64,000 nt of DNA. It comes from Caryophanales bacterium (GTDB lineage Bacteria; Bacillota; Bacilli; CAJFEE01). The stretch lies in NCBI GenBank assembly GCA_029256085.1, contig JAQSYP010000002.1:328426-392425 (forward strand). Direction: 5' to 3'. Below the pieces are notes generated by a model, which was not told the DNA's origin, did no database searches, and worked only from the letters and a program-made list of their open reading frames with translations. A program made the position numbers and the translations under genes. This document shows positions 1 to 10,042 of the stretch, piece after piece (positions within the stretch are counted from its first letter, which is position 1; each line of letters starts with the position of its first letter).

Positions 1-81
1 CGCATCAGGACATTCTTTTATGTTTTTGCATGATGTTAATAATAATGACAGTATTATTAACAAGCCAATTCTTCTAATCAT
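1..81 (-). CDS. Lipoprotein N-terminus, truncated by window edge
   Basis: Reverse-strand reading MIRRIGLLIILSLLLTSCKNIKECPDA: signal peptide plus lipobox (LTSC), open to window edge. Confidence 0.5.
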   Translation of the reverse strand, partial: MIRRIGLLIILSLLLTSCKNIKECPDA

Positions 82-202
82 AAACACTACTCCCAATTGT
101 ATGCCCTATAAGTTATATATTCTATTAAAAATATATCTTTTCCTTCAGTTGTATCAGAATACTTGAATTAAAGCTTAGTTCTAAGCTCCAGCTATTGAAA
201 AA

Positions 203-235
203 AGCTTGCAGAAGAGATTTACTTTTCTACAAGCT
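203..235 (-). terminator. Rho-independent terminator-like hairpin downstream of the spoVR remnant
   Basis: Minus strand AGCTTGTAGAA...TTCTGCAAGCTTTTTTC. Confidence 0.5.
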
Positions 236-370
236 GAAGATTTTATCGCGCCCACTACCTGGTTTCACGTAATTCTTAATCATCTCAGGCGTTGGGTTCT
301 TCCAACCATCTTCGATATCCTTAAAAATCTGAATACCAACATAATTTGAATTAATCATTGTCTTCGAAGG
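236..370 (-). pseudogene. spoVR internal fragment (about 43 codons)
   Basis: Minus-strand reading [43 protein letters not shown] matches [43 protein letters not shown] in the intact spoVR at 29379-30773; no flanking spoVR sequence. Confidence 0.85.
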
Positions 371-407
371 TTATTGTGATGGGTAAAAATTTACTATTAA
401 ACATCTT

Positions 408-995
408 TTATTTGGTCAAAGATGATAATTGACCAATTATTGGACCAAAATGAACGGTACTTAAGATTAAAGTATAAATTATCCCAAACTTTCTTATGAG
501 ATAAAGGAATTCGGTATATTTTTTATTTATCTTACAAACTCTCAAAAATTGTAATACTTCTAATAAAGTCCAAAAAATCACTAGAAAGAATCCCAATACA
601 ATTAATAATGCAAACATCCCACCGTAATCATACACATTATCCATCCAACTACTGAATTCCCAGTTACTTCTCAGTAATATCCATGTTTCAATATTAAGTA
701 TAAGCATAAAAATTGATAAATAATTAATATTTTTACTTAAAATTGTAACTGTTAAGGCCGAAAGCAAAATGTAATAGATATACCAATAGTAAACTGGTAA
801 ATTCTTTAACACATACTCTAAATTCAAGTCATCCGTTCCTGTATCTGGAAAAACATTAGTCAAAAAGCTATCAATATCTCTCATAAAAAAATCAAAGATA
901 AACTGTAAAAAAGTTAATAAAAAGATAAACACAATAACAAAACTTATAATCCTGACTTGGGTTCGATTAAATATATCCAAAGTAACTCCTCGCAA
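408..995 (-). CDS. Multi-pass membrane protein, unknown function
   Basis: 195 aa ORF with several hydrophobic segments. Confidence 0.6.
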   Translation of the reverse strand: MRGVTLDIFNRTQVRIISFVIVFIFLLTFLQFIFDFFMRDIDSFLTNVFPDTGTDDLNLEYVLKNLPVYYWYIYYILLSALTVTILSKNINYLSIFMLILNIETWILLRSNWEFSSWMDNVYDYGGMFALLIVLGFFLVIFWTLLEVLQFLRVCKINKKYTEFLYLIRKFGIIYTLILSTVHFGPIIGQLSSLTK

Positions 996-1177
996 TTCAG
1001 TTTCTTTTAATATAATTAATAGTTACATATTTTACAATAATACAATAAACATATTTTTTCTTATACTTTAATTAGATCCCTTGATAGGATTTCTAGAATC
1101 TTCTTTGTTATGAAAACTTTTAAAAATAATTATTAATAGAAGGAATATTTAATAAATAGTTGTACAATATAAAAAAT

Positions 1178-1193
1178 AGTGTAAAATTACACT
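1178..1193. promoter_or_regulatory. Candidate operator for the XRE regulator
   Basis: AGTGTAA-AA-TTACACT inverted repeat with a further ATTACACTT half-site at about 1205, about 60 bp upstream of the XRE gene. Confidence 0.4.
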
Positions 1194-1251
1194 TATATAC
1201 GCATTATTACACTTTACCGATTGCGTTTTATTAAATATTAGAGGTGATGAC

Positions 1252-1701
1252 ATGAATAAAGAGCAGATTATTGAACTTATTTCAGGGAAAATTAGGCTTA
1301 TTCGATTGGAAAAAGGCTATTCACAAGATAAAATGTCTGAAGTTCTTGGGATTTCAAAAAAAACACTCGTTCAAATTGAAAAAGGACGTACTTTATCTGG
1401 ATGGACAAATGCAGTAGCAGTATGTTCTTTATTTAGAGATAGCGAAGTATTGCAATCTGTTTTAGGCGAGGAACCATTGGAAGTCATTGAGACGATTGCT
1501 CACGATCAAGTAAACAGACCAAAAGATAAGACAATGGGTGGTAGAGTTTGGTGGAAAGAAATAGACAAAAAAGGTAAATTCCTACTGCAACAAAATTTAG
1601 TTAGTCAACATTATCGTATTATTGATGACAAACATTATCGTTGGTATAGTTCTTTCGATAAACAAGAGGCGGTAATGCGGTTAAATGAGTTATTTAAGTA
1701 A
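1252..1701 (+). CDS. XRE-family (HTH_3) transcriptional regulator
   Basis: IRLIRLEKGYSQDKMSEVLGISKKTLVQIEKGRTLSG HTH signature; GAGGTGAT RBS. Confidence 0.8.
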   Translation: MNKEQIIELISGKIRLIRLEKGYSQDKMSEVLGISKKTLVQIEKGRTLSGWTNAVAVCSLFRDSEVLQSVLGEEPLEVIETIAHDQVNRPKDKTMGGRVWWKEIDKKGKFLLQQNLVSQHYRIIDDKHYRWYSSFDKQEAVMRLNELFK

Positions 1702-2041
1702 AATAGAATTTGGTTCAAATATATTAGAAAAGAGGGGGAGATTTTATCAAAATATTATGGCTAGTATTTTCGTTAGTTCCATAAATGTTAAGCTTCATTA
1801 TATTATTTTAGTAAACTTCATTACTATAATTGTATCAGTTATATTGGGGACATCTTACATAACTCCACCAAACGGTTCTTGGTTTAACCCTTTTGGAATG
1901 AATTTTGCTATTATATTTACTCATATTGTGTTTTTAATTTTTGTGTTAATTGTTAGGTCTATTTTCAAAAACATGAAAAAACTACAATCGAGGTTAAAAA
2001 AACTTATGTTAGGGCTAATAATCCAATTGAACACCCATTAG
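1685..2041 (+). CDS. Small membrane protein overlapping the XRE gene
   Basis: 118 aa with hydrophobic helices; start overlaps the upstream stop. Confidence 0.5.
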   Translation: MSYLSKIEFGSNILEKRGRFYQNIMASIFVSSINVKLHYIILVNFITIIVSVILGTSYITPPNGSWFNPFGMNFAIIFTHIVFLIFVLIVRSIFKNMKKLQSRLKKLMLGLIIQLNTH

Positions 2042-2090
2042 CATATGATGACAAGGTTACAGAACCGTTGAATGCATTACTGATTATCCA

Positions 2091-2405
2091 ACCCTGAATG
2101 TCAATGACTTAGCCTATATGGTTTCTAGATCGAGTTCGTCGGCTACTGATTCGTTTATTGGTGTTTTGAAACGAAGATTAAGCATATTAGAAAGACCTTT
2201 ATCAACTGCCCGCAGGGATGGAAAAAGTTATATTTATGTAAATCCCAACCCAAAATATGCACAATGTTCTCTTAATCTATTTAGGTTTTATTATAATTTT
2301 TGCTATGAAATAAAGTCAGCAGATGGTTTAAAATTAACACCAGTTCAACGGTTGGGTATTACAAATAAAAAGTATGAGATTAGAGATTTAATATATTTTA
2401 CTTAA
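2091..2405 (+). pseudogene. DDE-type transposase C-terminal remnant
   Basis: SFIGVLKRRLSILERPLSTARRDGKSYIY...FRFYYNFCYEIKSADGLKLTPVQRLGITNKKYEIRDLIYF resembles the C-terminus of integrase-core transposases (YYNF...KTPAQRLGI); no N-terminal catalytic region. Confidence 0.5.
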
Positions 2406-2458
2406 AAGGGAAAGTAATGTGGTTGATGCGGAAGTTCAACCACAGATAGGGCTAATAT

Positions 2459-2875
2459 ATGAAAAAACTCAAAATTTTAAGAGTTATAATTACATTCGTA
2501 CTAGTAGTTGTAATCGAATGTTTTTTACAAATTAACATGTTAAATGGTGAATATCTTTTTATTTTTTTTATTTTACCTTTTTTATATAGCGTAATCTATT
2601 GTATATGTATATTTGGTGTAGATAAGTTGAGACAGATATCATATTCGACATTATTAACTCTTGTAACCGTTAGTATCGGTCATAGATATAGATATTTAGA
2701 TTGGTTAAATGATGTAGGCGGTGTTGCTGACAACAAAAGTATCGGAGTTGCACAATTTATGTACTTAATTAGTTTTTCTATTACTTTGTTTAGTGGAATA
2801 TTATTAATGCTTTTCATACAATGTATAAAAAAATTCAGATCTCTTAGTCTTGAAGAATCCAAAAATAAAAACTAA
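2459..2875 (+). CDS. Hypothetical membrane protein
   Basis: 138 aa ORF, multiple TM-like segments. Confidence 0.55.
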   Translation: MKKLKILRVIITFVLVVVIECFLQINMLNGEYLFIFFILPFLYSVIYCICIFGVDKLRQISYSTLLTLVTVSIGHRYRYLDWLNDVGGVADNKSIGVAQFMYLISFSITLFSGILLMLFIQCIKKFRSLSLEESKNKN

Positions 2876-2937
2876 TCATAACAAAAAATGACACAAATAA
2901 ATGTGTATTTTTTATGTCGTTATTTTTTATTCATTTT

Positions 2938-3010
2938 GCACTTCAAAAGAGAACTATTTACTCTTTTGAGAAGTGCTTTTATTTAGAGCCATACAGGTGT
3001 ACAGCCGCCC
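2938..3010. repeat. Hairpin + GAGCCAYRCAGGKGTACARCCG intergenic repeat, copy A
   Basis: Shared with 7522-7690 and 20532-20711. Confidence 0.6.
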
Positions 3011-3130
3011 TCCATGAAGGTTGGGGAAGCGGATGCTATTTATTGCAATTCATTTAGAATAGTGATATTTTCGCCTTCAAAAAGTTGGGGAATAAAACAC
3101 ACCAGTATTGTTGAGTAAAAAATAAGAGTT

Positions 3131-3556
3131 TTATATTTTCTTAAAATCAAAGATTATTTGATCTTTTAATCTGTTTTTCTTACCTATAAAAATAATCATA
3201 TTATCTTTTTCCTTCTTAATTAATCTATCAAAACTCTCACTATTATATCTAGTTTCATTGGTGGACTCTTTAATTTTGTCAACAAGAATAATTCCATCTG
3301 ATGTTATCTTAATAAATATTGTAATAGTCTTATTATCGTAAATTTCTAGTATTTTAACAAAAGATGCTTTTTCAGAATTAACATTTTCATAAAATTCCGT
3401 CAAAACCTTTACATTATAAATCTTATCCCCTTTTATAATAATGTTACCATTTTTAATTTCCGAATTAATATTTAACGTATCCTTCTCTTGTGTTAATTTG
3501 TCATCTGCACAACCTAAAAGGAATAAACAAAGAGTAAATAAAACTAAATATTTCAT
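3131..3556 (-). CDS. Putative lipoprotein
   Basis: MKYLVLFTLCLFLLGCADD lipobox. Confidence 0.6.
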   Translation of the reverse strand: MKYLVLFTLCLFLLGCADDKLTQEKDTLNINSEIKNGNIIIKGDKIYNVKVLTEFYENVNSEKASFVKILEIYDNKTITIFIKITSDGIILVDKIKESTNETRYNSESFDRLIKKEKDNMIIFIGKKNRLKDQIIFDFKKI

Positions 3557-3742
3557 AAACTCCTCCTTAATGTACTTAATATTATATGATTTAAATTATT
3601 TGAGACCCGATTACAAATATATATTCGACAAATAGGTCTTTTTTACTACCGAATTCCCATTATTTGAAGGAATTTGGTTCATATCTTCTCAAATATTTTT
3701 AACCCCTATTTATATTTTCGAGCCACTACTTACCGGATATAT

Positions 3743-4708
3743 TTATTTAAGCTTATTAAGCTCTTCTTTCAATATTCTTATGTCTTTCCCAGCAAATGCT
3801 TTTTGTAAGAAATTTATTTTATCATTTATTTTAGTAGGTTCCACAGTAGCAACTGCAATATTTTTTTCTTTATCTATTTTTATCTTCCCCTGTACTGAAC
3901 CTACTATTAAGTAAAAACCATTTTCTAATCCAGTAACACCTTCAACCCCTACCACTGGTGGTGATTTGCGAAGAAAAAGAACATAACTATTTCCTTTTTT
4001 CATAACTGGGACACCTTCAAGAGTAGTTTCAACAATAGTAGGTGATTCCCCTGAAACTACACCCGGTTTATCCTTATACATCTCTTTAGTTTTTGTAGTA
4101 TCAAGAGGACCACCAAGTTCAACAACTAAAGCTTCTTTTAAACTTGTGTCACCTTTAAATAGCTGAACAATTTTAACTTTAGAACGTGTTTCAGCATCAA
4201 ATGCCTCGGTTTGTCTAACTTCTTGGTCTACTACTTTAACCTCAGCTACCAAATCTGAATTAATATAAATACCATGTATATCATCATAAAGAACTTCAAA
4301 TAATGCATCCGTAGAAACAATTTTATTATTTGTTTCCTTTGAATAAACAATTTGATTAGAGACTACTATAGGTTTTTCCTCAGGCTTTGAGATAATTTTT
4401 TTCGTGCTATTTTTATATTCAGTGTCTAACGTATCGCCAAAATAATTTGACACAAAGCTTAAATTTTTTAATGTTGGTAATACATAGATAAAACTAATTA
4501 AAAAAACAAAAATACTTGTAAGTAAAACAAGACCATACGCAAATTTATTATAAAATCTACTTTCCTGCCTTAATTCAATTTTAGCAATACCATCTAGTAA
4601 CCTATTCTCTAACATTTGCATTTGTTTTACATCCCACACGATATTTGTATCTAACTGTTTTAGAGCATAGTCATAATTAAAGGACTTTACATCAATTCGC
4701 TTTTTCAT
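3743..4708 (-). CDS. Single-TM protein paired with ECF sigma factor, probable anti-sigma/regulator
   Basis: Start overlaps the end of the sigma ORF by 17 nt; cytoplasmic N-terminus, one TM, large extracytoplasmic domain. Confidence 0.6.
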   Translation of the reverse strand: MKKRIDVKSFNYDYALKQLDTNIVWDVKQMQMLENRLLDGIAKIELRQESRFYNKFAYGLVLLTSIFVFLISFIYVLPTLKNLSFVSNYFGDTLDTEYKNSTKKIISKPEEKPIVVSNQIVYSKETNNKIVSTDALFEVLYDDIHGIYINSDLVAEVKVVDQEVRQTEAFDAETRSKVKIVQLFKGDTSLKEALVVELGGPLDTTKTKEMYKDKPGVVSGESPTIVETTLEGVPVMKKGNSYVLFLRKSPPVVGVEGVTGLENGFYLIVGSVQGKIKIDKEKNIAVATVEPTKINDKINFLQKAFAGKDIRILKEELNKLK

Positions 4709-5213
4709 CGAAATAACTCTCCTTTTCTAAAGTTTTCTTAAGGGCATTAATTGCTCTTAATTGTGTAGACTTTACTTTACTCTCTGACCACCCTAAAATA
4801 ATCGCTGTCTCTTCAATTGAAAACCCCTTAATTTTTCTTAGTATCAAGACATTTCTATATGTATCTTTAATTTTAATTAATGCGTTATATAATTCATTTG
4901 ATTCTTCTTTAATTTGAATAATATCTACAGGCTGCTTTTCATTATCTTTTTTAACAAACATACCCTTTAGCAACATTACTGGACGACGTTTTCTAAAAAA
5001 ATCCATTGTAAGATTGTGGGCTATACTAAATAACCAAGTTTTCTCACTAGATTGTTCCTTGAAAGAATCGTATTTCATATATGCCTTTAAAAAGGTTTCA
5101 TGTGTTAAGTCTTCTGCTTGTTCATAATTTTTTGTCATTAGAAAAATGTAACTTATAACAGATTTACTATGTAATTTATACCATTCAGATATTTTATCTT
5201 TTTTATTACTCAC
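4692..5213 (-). CDS. ECF-type RNA polymerase sigma factor
   Basis: sigma-70 region 2 (AEDLTHETFLKAY..KTWLFSIAHNLTMDFFRKRRP) and region 4 (FSIEETAIILGWSESKVKSTQLRAINALKK). Confidence 0.9.
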   Translation of the reverse strand: MSNKKDKISEWYKLHSKSVISYIFLMTKNYEQAEDLTHETFLKAYMKYDSFKEQSSEKTWLFSIAHNLTMDFFRKRRPVMLLKGMFVKKDNEKQPVDIIQIKEESNELYNALIKIKDTYRNVLILRKIKGFSIEETAIILGWSESKVKSTQLRAINALKKTLEKESYFDEKAN

Positions 5214-5308
5214 TAACCAAATCTCCCTCCTAATTCTTGTTGGATAACAGTTAGACGCAAAACATAAAAAAAAGTTGCACTTTTTTTATTCTTAAAAATA
5301 AAAAAGAC

Positions 5309-5785
5309 CTAGGACGGTCTTTTTAGGTTGAATGTTTTTAATAAGATTAAGAAAGCTAAATATCCTAAAGTGCCACCAGTAGTATTTAGTATCAAGTCGT
5401 CTATATCAAAGCTCCCCAACTTGAATAGTAGTTGAATAGTTTCATAAAATAAGCTCAAATATAAGCTATAAATAACAACATTTTTTATCCTTTTTACCTT
5501 ATTAAAGATTAATGGTAGCATAAAACCCAACGGTACGAATCCAATTATATTCCCTAATATATTTAGTACCCTTGTATTTAGATTAACGTTTTTTGCTAAG
5601 ACGAAATAAAAATAAATTGTCTTAAAAGGGATGAAATTATGAGACTTCCAATAATAGTTTGGATATTTAAAATTAAAGTGATTTCCATAGTTAACATCAT
5701 AGTATTTTAATATTACATGTGATGTTAGCACCAAAAGGTAGAAAGCAAATCCAACTATAGAAACTAACTTGAAAATTTTATTCAT
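5309..5785 (-). CDS. VanZ-like family membrane protein
   Basis: NILGNIIGFVPLGFMLPL...ETIQLLFKLGSFDIDDLILNTTGGTLGY is a VanZ-like signature. Confidence 0.85.
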   Translation of the reverse strand: MNKIFKLVSIVGFAFYLLVLTSHVILKYYDVNYGNHFNFKYPNYYWKSHNFIPFKTIYFYFVLAKNVNLNTRVLNILGNIIGFVPLGFMLPLIFNKVKRIKNVVIYSLYLSLFYETIQLLFKLGSFDIDDLILNTTGGTLGYLAFLILLKTFNLKRPS

Positions 5786-6097
5786 ATATTACTCCAATTA
5801 TATTTCTCACTTTCAAATTACACTCTAAGAAAAGGGCTTTGTTATCTTTGTTTGTCTGAAAAACTCTCCGAACACCCAACCCATTTATTAAAACATTACT
5901 CTCCCTAGTCCACTGTAAGTAGTATATATTCGACATAATCCCCCCAATTCCTTCATCTTTTATTTACTATTTGTATATAAAAACAACCAATCATCTTATA
6001 TTTCATTTATACTAAACTTCTAAACTGTCAAATTTTTACAACTAATTGTATACTTTTTCATTCTTCAAACGTTATATAGGTAGAAGGAGGAAGATAA

Positions 6098-6592
6098 TTG
6101 AATAATAGGTTCTCAAACGAACATCTAATAGAAGTTATGAATGAACTATATTTTTATTTGGTTAAGCAAGGTGCTGATGCTGAAATTGCAAAAGAAATTG
6201 TGCAGGAATCTGTATATAAATCGATTGTACATATTGATTCAATAGATACCGATAAATATAGAGCATGGTTATTTAAAGTAGCACTTAACCTATACTTTGA
6301 TTTTTGCCGAAAAAATAAATTAAAATTTGAGTTACTGAATGAAAGTATCCACTCCAATCAAAAATTAACTGAAGAATTATTAATCGATAATGAGCATTCT
6401 GAAAAAGTTAGGAAAATACTTAAACTTCTTCCAGTAGGATTTAGGCAATTACTTATACTTAAATATGAATTAGACTGGTCTTACCAAAAAATAGGTGATT
6501 ACTTAGATATGAATACTAAAACTGTTAAAACGTATTTAGCTAGAGCCAGGGCTAAATTTAAAGAATTATATTGGGGTGAGGGAAATGAATAA
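6098..6592 (+). CDS. ECF-type RNA polymerase sigma factor
   Basis: Region 2 (KEIVQESVYKSI..YRAWLFKVALNLYFDFCRKNK) and region 4 (LDWSYQKIGDYLDMNTKTVKTYLARARAKFKEL); TTG start, AGAAGGAGGAAG RBS. Confidence 0.88.
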   Translation: MNNRFSNEHLIEVMNELYFYLVKQGADAEIAKEIVQESVYKSIVHIDSIDTDKYRAWLFKVALNLYFDFCRKNKLKFELLNESIHSNQKLTEELLIDNEHSEKVRKILKLLPVGFRQLLILKYELDWSYQKIGDYLDMNTKTVKTYLARARAKFKELYWGEGNE

Positions 6593-7514
6593 TTTTAATG
6601 AAAAAAACTTAGACGCTATTTTTGACGAAAAGTCTATAAATAAAACTTTAAAGAAAGCAAAACGTTCTACTTTTACCAGGTCGATAATAACTTCAACTAT
6701 TGTTTTTATTTTTCTTGGATTTGTTTTTAATGAGATTAGTTTTCGAATGTTAACAAAAAAAAGTGAAAATATTTCTAGAGATGAAATTCTTCAAGATGCT
6801 TTATTGAGGGCTCCTAACACAATAATTAAATACGGTGGGATAGATATAAATTTCTTGAGCGGGAGAATGGATAAGCAGGTATACAAAATTATTGAAAATA
6901 AAATTATACATTGGGATGAGGAAACAATAAATTTTGGGTTTCGTGGAGCAAAGAATTCAGAACTCCTATCATCAAGTACAATTATTGACGAAACGACATA
7001 TATGAGATTTCCTAATGGTCAAAAGGAAATGTTATTTTATGTACCGAAGTATACATATAAAAAATACTCTAACGAAATGCCGAATTTAAATAATTATCCA
7101 AATGATAAATATATAGAGTTAGCATTATCTTTTGATAAAAACTATAAATTTGATGAAGTTAATAAAATGCTCCCAGAGTCGGTTTCAAAGACTTGGTATT
7201 GGATAGATAATTACGCGAATAGAAAAGTTGGTGAAGAAATTGAGCCAATTTCAGGCAGATGGATGTATGGCATTTCAACAATTCCCTCACAATTAGGTAA
7301 ATCATTAAGAAGTATAGATATTTCCGACGAAGAATCATTCCTTCACATATTGAAGAAATATAATAAAAAGGACTATAACTCACTGAAGCAACGTCAAAAA
7401 GATGGATTAATAATTGGTGTTGTAGTTACAGGAACTAAAGAAGAATTACTTTCACTTCAGAACGAATCATATATAAAAGCATCAAGCATTGGTGCAGTTG
7501 TTGATAAGTACTAA
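6576..7514 (+). CDS. Anti-sigma factor with Sigma_reg_N/C-like domains
   Basis: Overlaps the sigma gene; single TM near the N-terminus; FRGAKNSELLSSSTIIDETTYMRFPNGQKEMLFYVP typical of sigma-regulator proteins. Confidence 0.75.
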   Translation: MREMNNFNEKNLDAIFDEKSINKTLKKAKRSTFTRSIITSTIVFIFLGFVFNEISFRMLTKKSENISRDEILQDALLRAPNTIIKYGGIDINFLSGRMDKQVYKIIENKIIHWDEETINFGFRGAKNSELLSSSTIIDETTYMRFPNGQKEMLFYVPKYTYKKYSNEMPNLNNYPNDKYIELALSFDKNYKFDEVNKMLPESVSKTWYWIDNYANRKVGEEIEPISGRWMYGISTIPSQLGKSLRSIDISDEESFLHILKKYNKKDYNSLKQRQKDGLIIGVVVTGTKEELLSLQNESYIKASSIGAVVDKY

Positions 7515-7521
7515 ATTTAAG

Positions 7522-7690
7522 TATTCAACGGAAAAAGCACTTCTCTTTTGAGAAGTGCTTTTATTTAGAGCCACGCAGGGGTACAACCGTCAGCACCTGG
7601 TGGCAATCCCTTGTGGGGGACAGCATCTGTCGATTTCATTTAGTAACCCACTAACTTAAAACAGGTTGACAAATAAGTCTCTTAACTAGG
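7522..7690. repeat. Intergenic repeat, copy B
   Basis: TATTCAACGgAAAAAGCACTTCTCttttGAGAAGTGCTTTTATTTAGAGCCACGCAGGGGTACAACCGTC...AGGTTGACAAATAAGTCT. Confidence 0.7.
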
Positions 7691-7692
7691 TT

Positions 7693-7866
7693 TCACTTTT
7701 TAAATTCATCTTCTAATTCTTTTTCAATTTCTTCATTACTAATCCGATTTATCTCTTTTTCTTTGATATCAAGATGTTTTTCAATCATCTTCAATTGATA
7801 TTTAATTGTCGATAGGCTATACATTACATACATTGCAAATATTATTCCTAAAATAATCCAAAACAT
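7693..7866 (-). CDS. Small single-TM protein (57 aa), not in ORF track
   Basis: MFWIILGIIFAMYVMYSLSTIKYQLKMIEKHLDIKEKEINRISNEEIEKELEDEFKK preceded by AAGGAGGGG RBS. Confidence 0.6.
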   Translation of the reverse strand: MFWIILGIIFAMYVMYSLSTIKYQLKMIEKHLDIKEKEINRISNEEIEKELEDEFKK

Positions 7867-7982
7867 TTGAACCCCTCCTTAAACCTCCCATACCAAGAGG
7901 TCTTGCACAATGGTCTACTTTAATTATTAATGATGATTAATTAAAAAAATTTAGAAAAAAGTTATATAAAATTTTCCCAATA

Positions 7983-8375
7983 TTACTTCTCCTGAACATT
8001 AAGCTTTTTATAAATGCTATCGATAATTGGATAGATATCTGGTTCCGTATAATAGTTATTATCATTTATTTCATTTAAAGAAAATGAAAAAGTAGTTTCT
8101 TCACCTTGAAAAAGATTGATAGAATATCTAAATCCTTTTCTATCTTCCTGGTTTTCTTCTGGTATAAACTTAATATCTTTTATCTCTCGTAAAAAATCAT
8201 TAATCGCTATTTTATCTGTTATGTTTTTTTTATGTCCTGTACTTCCGTCTAAAATTTCAATTTTAGTAACATCATTAAGGTCTTTTCCATAAAATTCATG
8301 AAGCGTTTTTGTCTCCAAACCACAACCAGATAAAAGAATCAAAAAAATAACAAACAATCGCATTTGAATCTTCAT
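7983..8375 (-). CDS. Putative lipoprotein, copy 1 of a duplicated pair
   Basis: LILLSGCGLE lipobox; nearly identical to 25984-26376. Confidence 0.7.
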   Translation of the reverse strand: MKIQMRLFVIFLILLSGCGLETKTLHEFYGKDLNDVTKIEILDGSTGHKKNITDKIAINDFLREIKDIKFIPEENQEDRKGFRYSINLFQGEETTFSFSLNEINDNNYYTEPDIYPIIDSIYKKLNVQEK

Positions 8376-8438
8376 ACAACCACCTTTCTTGGTTTTTAAG
8401 TGTTTTTCAAAAAACTCAAGTCACCAACACGTATATTT

Positions 8439-9017
8439 TCATTGTTCAATTCGTTTATTCCTCAACCACTCACTCTTTAAAATCGCATAAATAGCCATAT
8501 CACAAAATTCTTTCTTGTTACGTAAATATGCTTGTTTTAATGTTCCTTCATACGTCATTCCACTTTTGACCATTACTTTCCCTGAAGCAACATTATTTGT
8601 ATTGTGTTTTGCAGTAATTCTATTAAATCCTATTTCTGAAAATAAATAATCCATTACCCCCTCAAGGGTTTCACTCATGATGCCCTTTCCCCAATAAGTT
8701 TTTGACATACAATACCCTAACTCACATGATAAATTTTGTTCGTCTATATTGAAAACTGCGATACCACCAATAACTTCACTAATTTCATTAAGTTCAATAG
8801 CCCAATGGTAAGTATTAGTTTCCTTATAATCGTTTAGCCACTGTTCGAGGATTCCTTTAGTAACTTCAATGTCACTATGTGTTTCCCAAGTTAGAAATCT
8901 TGTAACATCACTGTCGCTTGCCCAATTTTTAAACATATTAATAGCGTCAGAAAGTTCAAACCTTCTTAGTATGAGCCTATCTGTAATGATTGTATTTGTT
9001 CCTTTATGTGATAACAC
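8439..9017 (-). CDS. GNAT N-acetyltransferase (RimJ/RimL type)
   Basis: TDRLILRRFELSDA...ELGYCMSKTYWGKGIMSETLEGVMDYLFSEIGFNRITAKHNTNNVASGKVMVKSGMTYEGTLKQAYLRNKKEFCDMAIYAILKSEW. Confidence 0.92.
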   Translation of the reverse strand: MLSHKGTNTIITDRLILRRFELSDAINMFKNWASDSDVTRFLTWETHSDIEVTKGILEQWLNDYKETNTYHWAIELNEISEVIGGIAVFNIDEQNLSCELGYCMSKTYWGKGIMSETLEGVMDYLFSEIGFNRITAKHNTNNVASGKVMVKSGMTYEGTLKQAYLRNKKEFCDMAIYAILKSEWLRNKRIEQ

Positions 9018-9162
9018 AATAAATCCCCCTAGTAAAAAAATCTAATATTGATTAATTCTACATATCCGATTCTTAATCCTTTGAACCTAGTAGTCTCATT
9101 AAGAAGGTAAATAACAATTATTGTTGAATTTAATACTTAATATTATTTTAAGGGTTGATATT

Positions 9163-9990
9163 ATGGGTCAAAATGAAATTCTTGAGTTTTATAATAATGG
9201 TGCAGAGATAGGTAGACTAGAACGCGGCATTGGTAAAATAGAATTTGAAAGAACGAAAGAAATAATTTCTAGGTATTTACCTGATAATAAACTCATAATC
9301 TATGATGTTGGTGGAGGGATTGGAGTTTATTCAAAATGGTTAGCGGGACTTGGTAATAATGTTCATTTAATAGAGTTATCTTCTAATGCAGTCGAATATG
9401 CGCAGAAAGAAAATGTGGATTCAAATTTACCAATTGAAAGCATTGAAGTTGGTGATGCCAGAAACATAACGAAACCTGATTCGAGTGCAGATGTTGTATT
9501 ATTGATGGGTCCTCTTTATCATTTGACATCGATAGATGAGAGAAAAGCAGCACTTAATGAAGCCCATAGGGTACTTAAGAAAGATGGTTTACTAATTTGT
9601 GCTGGAATATCAAGATACGGGTCGATGTTATGGGCATTTTCAGTTTATAAAGAGAGAAATAGTTTGTTAGATGAAACTGAATTTATGAATATGGTTAGGA
9701 ACGAAATAAATGAAGGACAGCATATTAGACCTGAAAAATATCCTTATTTAATTGCTCGTGCTTATTTTCACTTACCTGATGAACTTGAAATAGCGGTAGC
9801 TAACTCTGGTTTTAAGGTTGATAAAACTTTGGCAGTTGAAGGACCATCATGGCTTGTTCCTAATTTTGAATCAACATGGGAAAGTAAGGGTAGTAGAAAT
9901 ACAATATTAGATACTGTGAGATTAGTTGAAGAAGACAAGAATATCGTTGCAATAAGTCCTCATTTTCTTACTATTTCAAGAAAAGTTTAA
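9163..9990 (+). CDS. SAM-dependent methyltransferase
   Basis: IYDVGGGIGVYSKWLAGLG motif I; VVLLMGPLYHLTS; internal ATG at 9163 preferred to the TTG at 9121. Confidence 0.85.
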   Translation: MGQNEILEFYNNGAEIGRLERGIGKIEFERTKEIISRYLPDNKLIIYDVGGGIGVYSKWLAGLGNNVHLIELSSNAVEYAQKENVDSNLPIESIEVGDARNITKPDSSADVVLLMGPLYHLTSIDERKAALNEAHRVLKKDGLLICAGISRYGSMLWAFSVYKERNSLLDETEFMNMVRNEINEGQHIRPEKYPYLIARAYFHLPDELEIAVANSGFKVDKTLAVEGPSWLVPNFESTWESKGSRNTILDTVRLVEEDKNIVAISPHFLTISRKV

Positions 9991-10042
9991 TTAAATAAAT
10001 ACTAATAAGTTATATAAAACGAAGAAAATTAGGGTGGTTAGA

